Assembly (NCBI RefSeq): GCF_043195195.1
Contig: NZ_JBAFWT010000018.1
Coordinates: forward strand, 1 to 64,000
From: NCEH01 sp043195195
GTDB taxonomy: Bacteria; Pseudomonadota; Alphaproteobacteria; Rhizobiales; Xanthobacteraceae
DNA length: 64,000 nucleotides
Direction of reading: 5' to 3'
Positions 53,339-61,541 of this stretch are shown here, one piece after another. The notes under the pieces were generated by a model that was not told where the DNA came from, did no database searches, and worked only from the letters and a program-made list of their open reading frames with translations. A program made the position numbers and the translations under genes. Each line of letters begins with the position of its first letter. The first letter of the stretch is position 1.

Positions 53339-54331
53339 TCAGGTCTCGATGCGGGTGAACTGGCCCGCCTTGCGGAATCGCCAAAGATAGCTCGGCAGCA
53401 CGCTCGCCATGGCGGCGGGTAGAATGCCGAGGTCCTGGATCGTGCGGTGTTCTGAAACTGCGGCATCCGACACCACATTGTCGAAATGCAGCATCGCCAC
53501 CTGGTCGCGCGTGAGCAGGCTGCTGCCGCCCGGCACCCATCCGAGAATGCGGGCGAGCAGATCGGCCGCTCCGAAGGGCAGGTCCATAAGCAGTCGGTGG
53601 CTGCCGATCTCGCGCTGCAGCAGCTCCATCAGCTCCCGGAACGTACGCACCTCGGGACCGCCGAGTTCGTAGGTGGTGCCGGCCTTGGCCTTCCCGTCCA
53701 CTGCGCGCTCCACTGCCGCGGCGACATCGGCCACGAACACCGGCTGGAAGCGGGTCTTGCCGCCGCCGATCAGCGGCAGCGCGAAGGCGAAGCGCGTCAT
53801 GGCCGCGAAACGATTGAAGAAGTTATCTTCGGGGCCGAACAACAGCGACGGGCGCAGGATGATGCTGTCTGGGACCGCCGCGCGAACCACCTCTTCGCCC
53901 AGACCCTTGGTGCGCGCATAACCGGCGGCGGCTGTCGAATCGGCGCCGATGGCGGAGACGTGAACCACGCGTGCGCCGACTTCGGCAGCTGCGGTTGCAA
54001 CCGCGCGTGCACCATAGACATGAACGGCATCGAAGCTCTGGCGGCCACGCGGGGCAAGGACGCCCACGAGACTGACAACAATGTCGGAACCCTCGGCCGC
54101 TCGCCTCACCGATTCGCCGAAACGCACGTTCGCCTGCACGAGTTGAATCTGGCCGACATAGCCATAGGGCAAAAGGAAGTTGGCAAGGTCCGGGCGGCGC
54201 ACGGCCACGCGGATGCGATAACCTCTGCGGGCAAGGGCGCGCACCACATAACGGCCGAGAAAGCCGGATCCGCCGAACACCGTCACCAGGCTGTCCGTCA
54301 CGGGCCGATCGGCCACCGTCACTTCGCTCAT
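53339..54331 (-). CDS. NAD(P)-binding protein, complex I NDUFA9-like family
   Basis: This is a 330-residue atypical short-chain dehydrogenase fold. The N-terminal nucleotide motif VTVFGGSGFLGRYVVRALARRGY is followed by FDAVHVYGARAVATAAAEV, VVHVSAIGADSTAAAGYART and RTKGLGEEVVR, as in eukaryotic complex I accessory subunit NDUFA9 and its alphaproteobacterial homologues. The classic YxxxK is seen as YARTK. The bacterial role is not settled; association with complex I assembly has been proposed from homology. It lies 52 bases upstream of the trpF start on the same strand, so it may head that operon. Confidence 0.88.
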   Translation of the reverse strand: MSEVTVADRPVTDSLVTVFGGSGFLGRYVVRALARRGYRIRVAVRRPDLANFLLPYGYVGQIQLVQANVRFGESVRRAAEGSDIVVSLVGVLAPRGRQSFDAVHVYGARAVATAAAEVGARVVHVSAIGADSTAAAGYARTKGLGEEVVRAAVPDSIILRPSLLFGPEDNFFNRFAAMTRFAFALPLIGGGKTRFQPVFVADVAAAVERAVDGKAKAGTTYELGGPEVRTFRELMELLQREIGSHRLLMDLPFGAADLLARILGWVPGGSSLLTRDQVAMLHFDNVVSDAAVSEHRTIQDLGILPAAMASVLPSYLWRFRKAGQFTRIET

Positions 54332-54500
54332 GCCCACTTCCTCCGGCTCGCGCGCTCGCCGCGACCTATCCTGTAGGTTTGTGCGTGACATACGCGATTG
54401 TGCCGGGCGCCGTCCAGTTGCCTCGGCGTCGCGGGGCGGATCGTCCACCCCGGTGCAGACCGCCGCCTTGAGCGATCCGCACGGGGGTCCGTCCGTTCGG

Positions 54501-54875
54501 TCAGGCCGGCTTTTTTGCGGCGGCGACGAGAGCCGCAACCGTCTCCTCAATGGCGACGATCTGGTCGGAGAATGCCTTCGGGTCGAACGCTGCACGCTGC
54601 AGGTCTACCGCCCAATTGGGATTCTGCAGGGTGAAGGTGGTAAAGGCGGAAGCAGCGCCGGTTTTGCTCAGGACGTGGTCGGCCACGTGGGCGGGCAGAG
54701 CTTCCTCGACGAAGAAGTTGAGCCCGGGATTTGCCGCATGGAAGGCGACAAACGCTTCCGAAAGCTCGCGATATTGGTCGGCCTTTAGAAATGCGTCCAC
54801 TTTGCCGAGGAGATCGGAGACCGCATGCTCCGGCGGGAACTTGCGGGTGGGATAGATCGGGGTGAATGCGGCCAT
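54501..54875 (-). CDS. Conserved-looking small protein of unknown function
   Basis: This 124-residue cytoplasmic protein is not recognised by me. It has no signal peptide or membrane segment. It is mixed alpha in character: DLLGKVDAFLKADQYRELSEAFVAFHAAN, with the C-terminal SDQIVAIEETVAALVAAAKKPA predicted as an amphipathic helix. A strong ribosome site (GGAGGAA) 5 bases before ATG 54875 supports it as a real gene; the open frame continues 59 codons upstream without support. It lies 169 bases upstream of the NDUFA9-like gene on the same strand. Confidence 0.7.
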   Translation of the reverse strand: MAAFTPIYPTRKFPPEHAVSDLLGKVDAFLKADQYRELSEAFVAFHAANPGLNFFVEEALPAHVADHVLSKTGAASAFTTFTLQNPNWAVDLQRAAFDPKAFSDQIVAIEETVAALVAAAKKPA

Positions 54876-55207
54876 GATTTTTCCTCCGGAACGATGACGA
54901 TGCGGCGGCCCGCACGATTGTTCGGTGCGCTTGCGCCATCGGCGCGTATTTTGTGGACCACGGAGCGCGGCGCAAGCCTGACCAGACGAGAACGCGCATT
55001 TTTGAGAATGTTGCGATGAAGTGGGGCGCTCATCTGCACAATGCGCCGTCATTGCGTCGGAGACAGTTGACTGCGCTGCTTCCTGCTCCTATAAGCGCCA
55101 ACACTTCGCTGGCGACCGAGGTTGCCGGCGTGTTCAGCCATTCAGACGCAGTGCAGACGGGCCTATTGGCTATGTTTGGCGTGCGATAACGTGATAGAGG
55201 ACGGCCG
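54876..55207. other. Divergent intergenic region upstream of rpsT
   Basis: This 332-base gap lies between the unknown minus-strand gene and rpsT. It holds a strong plus-strand sigma-70-type promoter at 55067-55095 and about 105 bases of rpsT leader. No gene is seen. Confidence 0.7.
55067..55095 (+). promoter_or_regulatory. Sigma-70-type promoter of rpsT
   Basis: TTGACT at 55067-55072, a 17-base spacer and TATAAG at 55090-55095 is a near-consensus housekeeping promoter. Transcription would start near 55102, giving a leader of about 105 bases before rpsT. Confidence 0.8.
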
Positions 55208-55474
55208 ATGGCCAATACGCCCTCCGCCAAGAAGGCGGCGCGGAAGATCGAGCGGCGCACCGAGGTTAACCGGAACCGCCGCTCGCGCGTTCGTACGTTC
55301 CTGCGCAAGCTTGAAGATGCGCTCGCCACCGGCGATGCCACGGCCGCAAGCGCGGCCTTCAAGGCAGCTGAGCCGGAAATCATGCGTGCTGTCACCAAAG
55401 GTGTTCTTCATAAGAACACGGCGTCTCGCAAGGTTTCCCGCCTTGCGACCCGCGTCAGCAAGCTGAGTGCGTGA
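55208..55474 (+). CDS. rpsT: Ribosomal protein S20
   Basis: S20 binds 16S rRNA early in 30S assembly. The 88-residue basic protein starts MANTPSAKKAARKIERRTEVNR, the family opening, and continues with two lysine/arginine-rich helices ending HKNTASRKVSRLATRVSKL. It has a strong promoter and an intrinsic terminator, so it is a single-gene unit. In many Hyphomicrobiales rpsT directly precedes dnaA, as here. The long leader would allow autogenous control, but no structure was tested. Confidence 0.97.
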   Translation: MANTPSAKKAARKIERRTEVNRNRRSRVRTFLRKLEDALATGDATAASAAFKAAEPEIMRAVTKGVLHKNTASRKVSRLATRVSKLSA

Positions 55475-55527
55475 TCTAAAGCTGGCGATGCCGCGGTGCA
55501 CGCGTCATGGCTAAGCTTAGCGAAAGA

Positions 55528-55553
55528 AGGCCCGGCTTTGCCGGGCTTTTTTA
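55528..55553 (+). terminator. Intrinsic terminator after rpsT
   Basis: GCCCGGC pairs with GCCGGGC across a TTT loop (55530-55546), followed by a run of six T. It lies 56 bases after the rpsT stop. Confidence 0.93.
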
Positions 55554-56613
55554 TTTCGAAATTTGAAGTATCCATGCACCATTGAACGTGCGGCTGAAAA
55601 TGCGGTCCTCGGGCCGCGTGCCTTCAACCGGTCCGCACCAAAAGCCCCCAGATTCCTTGGTTTAGCCGGCGAAGATCGATGAGCGTCATTTCCCGCCGGG
55701 TGATGATTCTTCCAGGATTGGGCCGCTAGCCCCTAAGCCTCCCCAGGTCAAGCAGCAGCACTTCCAGGCTGCAAGTTGCCTACATTTCCCACCGCTCAGG
55801 AAAAACTGATGAGCTTGAAAGGGTTACGGGCCAAGCTTAGAAGGAGCCTTCCGGCAGGTGTGGGTTGAGGTACGGTAATACATCTTGACTGAAGTCCTAG
55901 GACTGGGGCCTGCGGCCCTGTCGTTTGGGAATCTTGCAGTCGAGTCAGAGGTTTGCCGGCTGAACTAAACCGTAGAGGGAAATCCACTTGTCACCCGCTT
56001 TCCACCGGATTCGGATGCGACCGGGAAAGCCGTTGCACCGTCCCCATGCCCTGTGTATGTTCAATCTCACCTCTGAGGGACATCCCGAGGAAATCATCAA
56101 TAGAGCAGCAGTTTCACGACTCTTCGTGGATGGAGGGAGGGTGTATTATGTGCGTTAGCGTCTCACCTCCCCTCTCGTGCTGCGTGTACATTTTACCGGC
56201 GTATTATCCTGATGTTTGGGAACATCTGTCTTAGATCCTTGGAATTTGATCCAAGACAGCGAAACAAGCAAAAAACTATTCTATCTGTTTAAAAGTCCGT
56301 TGGTGTTTGGGCCAGCGGCAAATGGGGCGGCCATGACTTCTCTTACAGGCGCTAGATCTAGCGAAGACGCTCGTCGTTTCTGTCGCATGCTGCCTTTCGG
56401 GGCTGTGAGCCGTGACCGGGATGAACGACTTCGCGATCGCGCCGAGGGAGCCCCGGCGAGCCGGGCGCCCTCATGACGGACGGCGAGGCGTAGCCTTCTT
56501 TCGTCGCTTCACTCTTCACCTTTGCACTCACTTGGACTTGGAGACGCGCCGTCCTCGGCGCGAACGCTCTCTGCGTCGCAACCAGGGAACCGCCCCGGGC
56601 GGGAGAGACCCTC
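55554..56613. other. 1.06-kb gene-free region upstream of dnaA
   Basis: No credible gene was found. Visible elements are six GANTC sites (55651, 55705, 55929, 55942, 56008, 56118), the palindrome GTCCTAGGAC (55894-55903) beside a hairpin GGGCC-TGC-GGCCC (55906-55918), a single near-match to a DnaA box (TTATCCTGA at 56204-56212), and an AT-richer stretch around 56240-56310. It probably holds the dnaA promoter and a long leader; an origin or small RNA cannot be excluded. Confidence 0.5.
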
Positions 56614-58086
56614 ATGTTGAAACCGGAATCCGTTGATGTCGCGCAGTTTCGCCCCACTATGACGGCGCCTTCGGCGGCCGATTTCTGCGCACAGCAATGG
56701 GACCGGGTTCGCCAGCGCCTGCGCGAAGAGATCGGCGAGGAATCCTATACCAGCTGGTTTGCCCGCATCGAGCTCGACCGGATCGCCGAGCGTGTGCATC
56801 TCTCGGTGCCCACGCGCTTTCTGAAGGCGTGGATCCAGGACCATTATGTCGAGCGTCTCGCCGAGCTGTGGCGCGAGGAGAGCGGCACCGCGCGCAAGGT
56901 AGACCTGTCCGTGCGCTCTGCCGTGGCCCGCGCCATTCCGCTAAAGGCCGCCAATGAGCATCGCGAAGTCGTGGTCGAGCGCGCCGTCGAGCCGCGCGCC
57001 CAGGCGGCAACATCTGCTTCCGCCGCGATGCCCGCCGACGTCGGCGCCGGCTCGCCCCTCGATGCCCGCCTCACGTTCGAGACCTTCGTGCTGGGCAAGT
57101 CCAACACGCTCGCCCATGCCGCCGCGCGTCAGGTTGCGGAGGCTGTGCCCGGTGCGGGGCCGATCTTCAACCCGCTCTATCTCCATGCTGCCGTCGGGCT
57201 CGGCAAGACGCACCTTCTGCAAGCCGTGGCCTGGGCCGGCGCGAGCCGTGGACGGCGCGTGGTCTATCTGACCGCGGAGCGCTTCATGTACGGCTTCGTC
57301 GCCGCGCTGAAGACCCATGCCGCCATCGCCTTCAAGGACGCTCTGCGCTCGATCGACACTTTGGTGATCGACGACCTTCAGTTCTTGACCGGCAAGAACA
57401 TGCAGCAGGAATTCTGCCATACGCTCAACGCTCTGATGGATGCCGGGCGGCAGGTGGTGGTGGCTGCCGATCGTCCGCCGTCCGAACTTGACGCGCTCGA
57501 TGACCGAGTACGCTCGCGCCTCGCGGGCGGTCTCGTGGTGGAACTCGGCCAGCTTGAGGAGGACCTGCGCTTGCAGATCCTCAAGACCCGCTCCTCTGCC
57601 CTTGCCGAGCAGCATCGCGGCTTCACCGTTCCGGCAAATGTGCTGGAACTGCTGGCCCACACCGTCGGGCAGAGCGGGCGCGACCTTGATGGCGCGCTCA
57701 ACAAGCTGCTCGCTTTCAATAAGCTCACCGGTGAGCCGGTGACCATGGAAATGGCCGAGAATGCGGTGCGCGACTTGGTGCGCCCGTGCGATCCCAAGCG
57801 TGTGCGGGTCGACGAAATCCTGCGCGTGGTGGCCAAACATTATAACGTTTCCCGCGCTGACCTCCTGTCCCAGCGTCGCACCGCCAATGTTGTGAAACCG
57901 CGTCAGATCGCCATGTATCTGGCCAAGACGCTGACCCTGCGCTCCTTGCCGGAAATTGGCCGTCGCTTCGGCGGGCGCGACCACACGACGGTTTTGCACG
58001 CGGTGCGCAAGATCGATGGGCTGATCGCCACCGACCGTGCGCTCGCGGAAGAGATCGAGGCGCTGAAGAAGCTGGTCAACGAATGA
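56614..58086 (+). CDS. dnaA: Replication initiator DnaA
   Basis: DnaA opens the origin in an ATP-dependent manner. The 490-residue protein has domain I (about 20-90; WDRVRQRLREEIGEESYTSWF), a variable Ala-rich linker (about 110-150), and the AAA+ domain. The P-loop reads AAVGLGKTH (192-200) and Walker B LVIDDLQFLTGK. Domain IV carries the DnaA signature GGRDHTTVLHAVRKI. The usual Gly-Gly before VGLGKT is Ala-Ala here. ATG 56614 is in line with family starts. A long untranslated upstream region precedes it. Confidence 0.97.
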   Translation: MLKPESVDVAQFRPTMTAPSAADFCAQQWDRVRQRLREEIGEESYTSWFARIELDRIAERVHLSVPTRFLKAWIQDHYVERLAELWREESGTARKVDLSVRSAVARAIPLKAANEHREVVVERAVEPRAQAATSASAAMPADVGAGSPLDARLTFETFVLGKSNTLAHAAARQVAEAVPGAGPIFNPLYLHAAVGLGKTHLLQAVAWAGASRGRRVVYLTAERFMYGFVAALKTHAAIAFKDALRSIDTLVIDDLQFLTGKNMQQEFCHTLNALMDAGRQVVVAADRPPSELDALDDRVRSRLAGGLVVELGQLEEDLRLQILKTRSSALAEQHRGFTVPANVLELLAHTVGQSGRDLDGALNKLLAFNKLTGEPVTMEMAENAVRDLVRPCDPKRVRVDEILRVVAKHYNVSRADLLSQRRTANVVKPRQIAMYLAKTLTLRSLPEIGRRFGGRDHTTVLHAVRKIDGLIATDRALAEEIEALKKLVNE

Positions 58087-58253
58087 TCTGCGACCCGGCT
58101 TGGTGATGGGACGTCGGGTTCGCTTGCGGCGTTGCGGCCGGCCGGTGCAGTGAGGAGAATGCGGCTTGCGCTTCGTGAAGCGTCGCGCCCGCATGGACGC
58201 GCCGGCAGGGCTCCTATAGAAGCGGCCTGACCCATTATTGAGCCAGAGTGTCA

Positions 58254-58874
58254 ATGACCATCCGCCTTCATCGCGGCGATCTGCCCGACTCGTTCCGTCC
58301 CGCTGCCATCGTCGCCATCGACACCGAGACGCTCGGTCTCAATCCGCACCGCGACCGGCTCTGCCTGGTTCAGCTTTCCAACGGTGACGGCAGTGCGGAC
58401 CTGGTGCAGATTTCTGCCGGAGCGACCGCGCAGAGCGCGCCGAACCTGGTGCGCCTGCTCAGCGATCCAGCGGTGGTCAAGCTGTTCCATTTCGGCCGAT
58501 TCGACATCGCCGTACTGAACAAGACATTCGGCGTCACGACTGCCCCGGTTTTCTGCACCAAGATCGCCTCGCGCCTGGTGCGCACCTATACTGATCGCCA
58601 CGGTCTCAAGGATCTGGTGCGGGAGCTGGTGGGCGTGGACCTTTCCAAGCAGCAGCAGAGCTCGGACTGGGCTGCGAGCGAGTTGAGCGACGCCCAGATG
58701 GCCTATGCCGCCTCGGATGTGCTCTATCTGCACGAATGTAAAGTGAAGCTGGAAGCCATGCTGGCGCGCGACGGGCGCACGCAGATGGCACAGGCCTGCT
58801 TCGCCTTCCTGCCAACCCGGGCCGCGCTTGATCTCGCGGGCTGGCCGGAAGAAGACATCTTTGCTCATTCCTGA
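58254..58874 (+). CDS. rnd: Ribonuclease D-type 3'-5' exonuclease (short form)
   Basis: This is a DEDDy-type exonuclease expected to act on tRNA or other stable RNA 3' ends. The 206-residue protein has Exo I AIDTETLGL, Exo II FHFGRFDIAVL and Exo III YAASDVLYLH with the tyrosine of the DEDDy subclass. It lacks the HRDC domains of E. coli RNase D (375 residues); this short form is usual in alphaproteobacteria. ATG 58254 is used; an in-frame GTG lies 6 bases upstream. It precedes the lpt genes by 155 bases. Confidence 0.9.
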   Translation: MTIRLHRGDLPDSFRPAAIVAIDTETLGLNPHRDRLCLVQLSNGDGSADLVQISAGATAQSAPNLVRLLSDPAVVKLFHFGRFDIAVLNKTFGVTTAPVFCTKIASRLVRTYTDRHGLKDLVRELVGVDLSKQQQSSDWAASELSDAQMAYAASDVLYLHECKVKLEAMLARDGRTQMAQACFAFLPTRAALDLAGWPEEDIFAHS

Positions 58875-59029
58875 GCCTGCGTGACCCCGTCCGTCCGCCT
58901 TGCCCGCGCCTGTTTGCGCCCCCATAAGGCGTGCGGGTGGGGGCGTTCGGACGCAGGCAGGCTGCAATTCGCCTCAGCCGTAAGGGGCGGGGTGTGCGAT
59001 GCGGCCCCCGACCGGTTAGAATGCGAGAC

Positions 59030-59812
59030 ATGAGCGAGCAGCCAACGCCCCGCCGCACGGAACGGCCGCAGATCGATGCCCTCGGCGTGCGGGCGATCCC
59101 CGAATTTCGACGCGCCCAGCGCCACAGCGCCTTCGTCCGCTTCGTAAAGCGTGCCTTGCCGGTCAGCCTTATCCTTGCTTTGGCGGCGATGATCGTGGTG
59201 CCGCTGATTTCCCGGATGGGCTTGAAGATCGATTTGCCGTTCGAGGTCGGCGCCATGCATCTGAGCGGTACGCGCCTAACCATGGAAAAGCCGAAGCTTT
59301 CCGGCTTCACCGATGACAACCGGGCCTATGCGGTAAACGCGGCCACCGCCTCGCAGGATCTGACCAACACCGACGTGCTCGATCTCACTGAGGTCTCGGC
59401 CCGCATGGAGCTCGCCAACAAGGGCTGGGCCACGGTGAAATCGGCCACCGGGACCGTGGATATGAAGCGGCAATTCATCACGCTGCGCGGCGGGGTAGAC
59501 CTTGCCACCAATGGCGGCTATGCCGGTCTGCTCAAGGATGCGGATGTGGACGCGAAAGCCGGATCGCTCAGCACCGATAAGCCGGTTCTGCTGACCTATA
59601 TGGACGGCCGCCTGGTGGCGGATCGCATGAAGGTGTTTGATCGCGGCACCCGCGCCTTTTTCGAGGGGAACGTGCAATTGGATTTCCGCCTGTCCAATCT
59701 TTCGAACGGCGGGACCCAGGGCACCGCCGGCGCGGCTGGTGCACCCTCGGCCGCTCCCGCTAATATGCCCGCCCCCGCTCCCGCCTCTCCTGCAGCGACA
59801 CAGAAGCGATGA
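59030..59812 (+). CDS. lptC: LPS export periplasmic protein LptC
   Basis: LptC is the bitopic inner-membrane component that passes lipopolysaccharide from LptB2FG to LptA. The 260-residue protein has an N-terminal cytoplasmic part, a transmembrane helix (about 43-60) and a periplasmic OstA-like beta domain (LTMEKPKLSGFTDDNRAYAVNA, LADGRLVADRM-like YMDGRLVADRMKVFD). A Pro/Ala-rich tail follows FRLSNLS. It overlaps lptA by 4 bases. An in-frame ATG 9 bases upstream is an alternative start. Confidence 0.88.
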   Translation: MSEQPTPRRTERPQIDALGVRAIPEFRRAQRHSAFVRFVKRALPVSLILALAAMIVVPLISRMGLKIDLPFEVGAMHLSGTRLTMEKPKLSGFTDDNRAYAVNAATASQDLTNTDVLDLTEVSARMELANKGWATVKSATGTVDMKRQFITLRGGVDLATNGGYAGLLKDADVDAKAGSLSTDKPVLLTYMDGRLVADRMKVFDRGTRAFFEGNVQLDFRLSNLSNGGTQGTAGAAGAPSAAPANMPAPAPASPAATQKR

Positions 59813-60393
59813 CCCGCACCCGTCTTTTCGGTCTCCTGGTCGCCGTGGCGACATGCGCCGCCGCCGTGTCCCTGCAATCGCACGCCGCGATTGCCCAGGG
59901 CAGCAATGTTCCCAATGCGCTCCAGGGCTTCGCCAAGAACCGCGACGAGCCGGTGCGCATCAATTCCAACACGCTGGAAGTGCGCGACAAGGAAAAGACC
60001 GCGGTGTTCGCGGGAAATGTCATTGTCACCCAGGGTGATACGACGCTGCGCAGTCCCCAATTGCTGGTGTTCTACGACGGCTCCGCCGCCCCCTCCGATG
60101 GCCAGCCGAGCAAGTCGAACCAGATCCGCCGGCTGGAGGCCACCGGCGGCGTGGTGGTTCAGACCAAGGACCAGACCGCGACCGGGGACACCGGCGTTTT
60201 CGATGTCAAGAGCAACACCGTAACGCTGCTGGGCAAGCCGGTAATCCTGACCCAGGGCCCCAACGTCATCCGCGGCCAGAAGCTGACCGTCGATTTGACG
60301 ACAGGTGTGTCGCGTTTCGAGGGGGGGCGTGTGGAGAGCTTGATCCTGCCCGGTAGCGTCAAACAAGAAAGTCCCGCGGCACCAAAGCGTTAG
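59809..60393 (+). CDS. lptA: LPS transport periplasmic bridge protein LptA
   Basis: LptA polymerises into the periplasmic bridge for LPS. The 194-residue precursor has a signal peptide cut near AIA-Q at about 30, then an OstA/LptA domain: EPVRINSNTLEVRDKEKTAVF then AGNVIVTQGDTTLRSPQL and VTLLGKPVILTQGPNVIRGQKLTVDLTTG. The start overlaps the lptC stop as ATGA. lptB follows after 130 bases, the usual lptC-lptA-lptB order. Confidence 0.92.
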   Translation: MTRTRLFGLLVAVATCAAAVSLQSHAAIAQGSNVPNALQGFAKNRDEPVRINSNTLEVRDKEKTAVFAGNVIVTQGDTTLRSPQLLVFYDGSAAPSDGQPSKSNQIRRLEATGGVVVQTKDQTATGDTGVFDVKSNTVTLLGKPVILTQGPNVIRGQKLTVDLTTGVSRFEGGRVESLILPGSVKQESPAAPKR

Positions 60394-60523
60394 GAATTCA
60401 ACGGCGGTGATCGCCGGTATCTTTATGCACGTTTTCGTCGCGGCCTGAATTTTGCATGTTGCATTGCGGCGCTGACGGGAGAAGACTAGCCGGGTCGGAG
60501 GGGCTCCGTCTCGGAGGTATCGG

Positions 60524-61477
60524 GTGAACGTCTTTTCCATGTTCGGCAAAAGCAGGCAGCAGCCTGCAAAGCAGGCCCCAGCCGATGGCGGGCCCGGCGC
60601 GCCGTACAGCTCTATAGAGGCAGACGAGGACGCCGCATGGGATGATGATCTCGTCCTGGACGAAGCGTATGCCGCCTCAGTTGATCCCGCCGAGGAAACC
60701 GAGGATGAGGCGAGCGCCCATCTCGGCTACGGCGTGCCCCACGCCGACTTGGTGCAGCACTCCCTGGCCGCTTTCGGCCTCGCCAAATCCTATGGCGGCC
60801 GCAAGGTGGTGCGCGACGTCAGCGTGCATGTGCGGCGTGGGGAGGCGGTCGGCCTGCTCGGTCCCAATGGTGCGGGCAAGACCACCGTGTTCTACATGAT
60901 CACCGGTCTCGTGAAGGCCGATGCCGGCCGCATCGAGCTGGAGGGCCATGACGTCACGCCCATGCCCATGTATCGCCGCGCGCGCCTCGGCATCGGCTAC
61001 CTACCGCAGGAAGCTTCGATCTTCCGCGGCCTTTCGGTCGAGGACAATATCCGCGCCGTACTGGAGGTGACCGAGCCCAACCGTCGCCTGTGGCGCGAGG
61101 AGACCGACAAGCTTCTCGAGGAGTTCAAGATCACCCATGTGCGCAAGTCGCCCTCCATTGCGCTTTCGGGCGGTGAGCGGCGACGCCTGGAGATCGCGCG
61201 GGCGCTTGCGAGCCGTCCGGCTTTCATGCTGCTGGACGAACCCTTTGCCGGCATTGATCCGATCGCCGTGGGCGACATCCAGGCACTGGTGCGCCACCTC
61301 ACCACGCGCGGCATCGGCGTGCTCATCACCGACCATAACGTGCGCGAGACACTGGGGCTGATCGATCGTGCCTACATCATCCACACCGGCTCGGTGTTGA
61401 TGGAGGGCGATCCCGATTCCATCGTCAACAGCCCCGAGGTGCGACGGCTTTATCTCGGCGAGGAGTTCCGGCTGTGA
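60524..61477 (+). CDS. lptB: LPS export ABC ATPase LptB with acidic N-terminal extension
   Basis: LptB powers LPS extraction from the inner membrane with LptF and LptG. The 317-residue protein has the ABC core from about residue 80: Walker A GPNGAGKTT (113-121), signature ALSGGERRRLEIARAL, Walker B MLLDEPFAGIDPIAV and the switch His in ITDHNVRETLGL. About 80 extra N-terminal residues include an Asp/Glu-rich stretch (32-66). E. coli LptB is 241 residues without this. The start is GTG 60524. rpoN follows 64 bases downstream, the typical lptB-rpoN linkage. Confidence 0.94.
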   Translation: MNVFSMFGKSRQQPAKQAPADGGPGAPYSSIEADEDAAWDDDLVLDEAYAASVDPAEETEDEASAHLGYGVPHADLVQHSLAAFGLAKSYGGRKVVRDVSVHVRRGEAVGLLGPNGAGKTTVFYMITGLVKADAGRIELEGHDVTPMPMYRRARLGIGYLPQEASIFRGLSVEDNIRAVLEVTEPNRRLWREETDKLLEEFKITHVRKSPSIALSGGERRRLEIARALASRPAFMLLDEPFAGIDPIAVGDIQALVRHLTTRGIGVLITDHNVRETLGLIDRAYIIHTGSVLMEGDPDSIVNSPEVRRLYLGEEFRL

Positions 61478-61541
61478 GGCGGCACCGGCTCATATGCGGC
61501 CGTGCCGGGTCCGGCGTCCTATCTTGCAGGGAGTGCGTCTG

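Noticed and set aside
55554..56200. 6S RNA, tmRNA or RNase P RNA in the dnaA upstream region
   Set aside because: I looked for the conserved core sequences of tmRNA and RNase P and for a closed 6S-like helix on both strands and saw none that were convincing.
56204..56212. Chromosomal origin suggested by a DnaA-box-like TTATCCTGA
   Set aside because: It is a single imperfect match, and no cluster of boxes or AT-rich unwinding element was found, so no origin is claimed.
55953..56234. Possible 93-codon gene upstream of dnaA
   Set aside because: No ribosome site, unusual Cys/Pro/Ser-rich composition and no recognisable motif. It is more likely untranslated leader or regulatory DNA.
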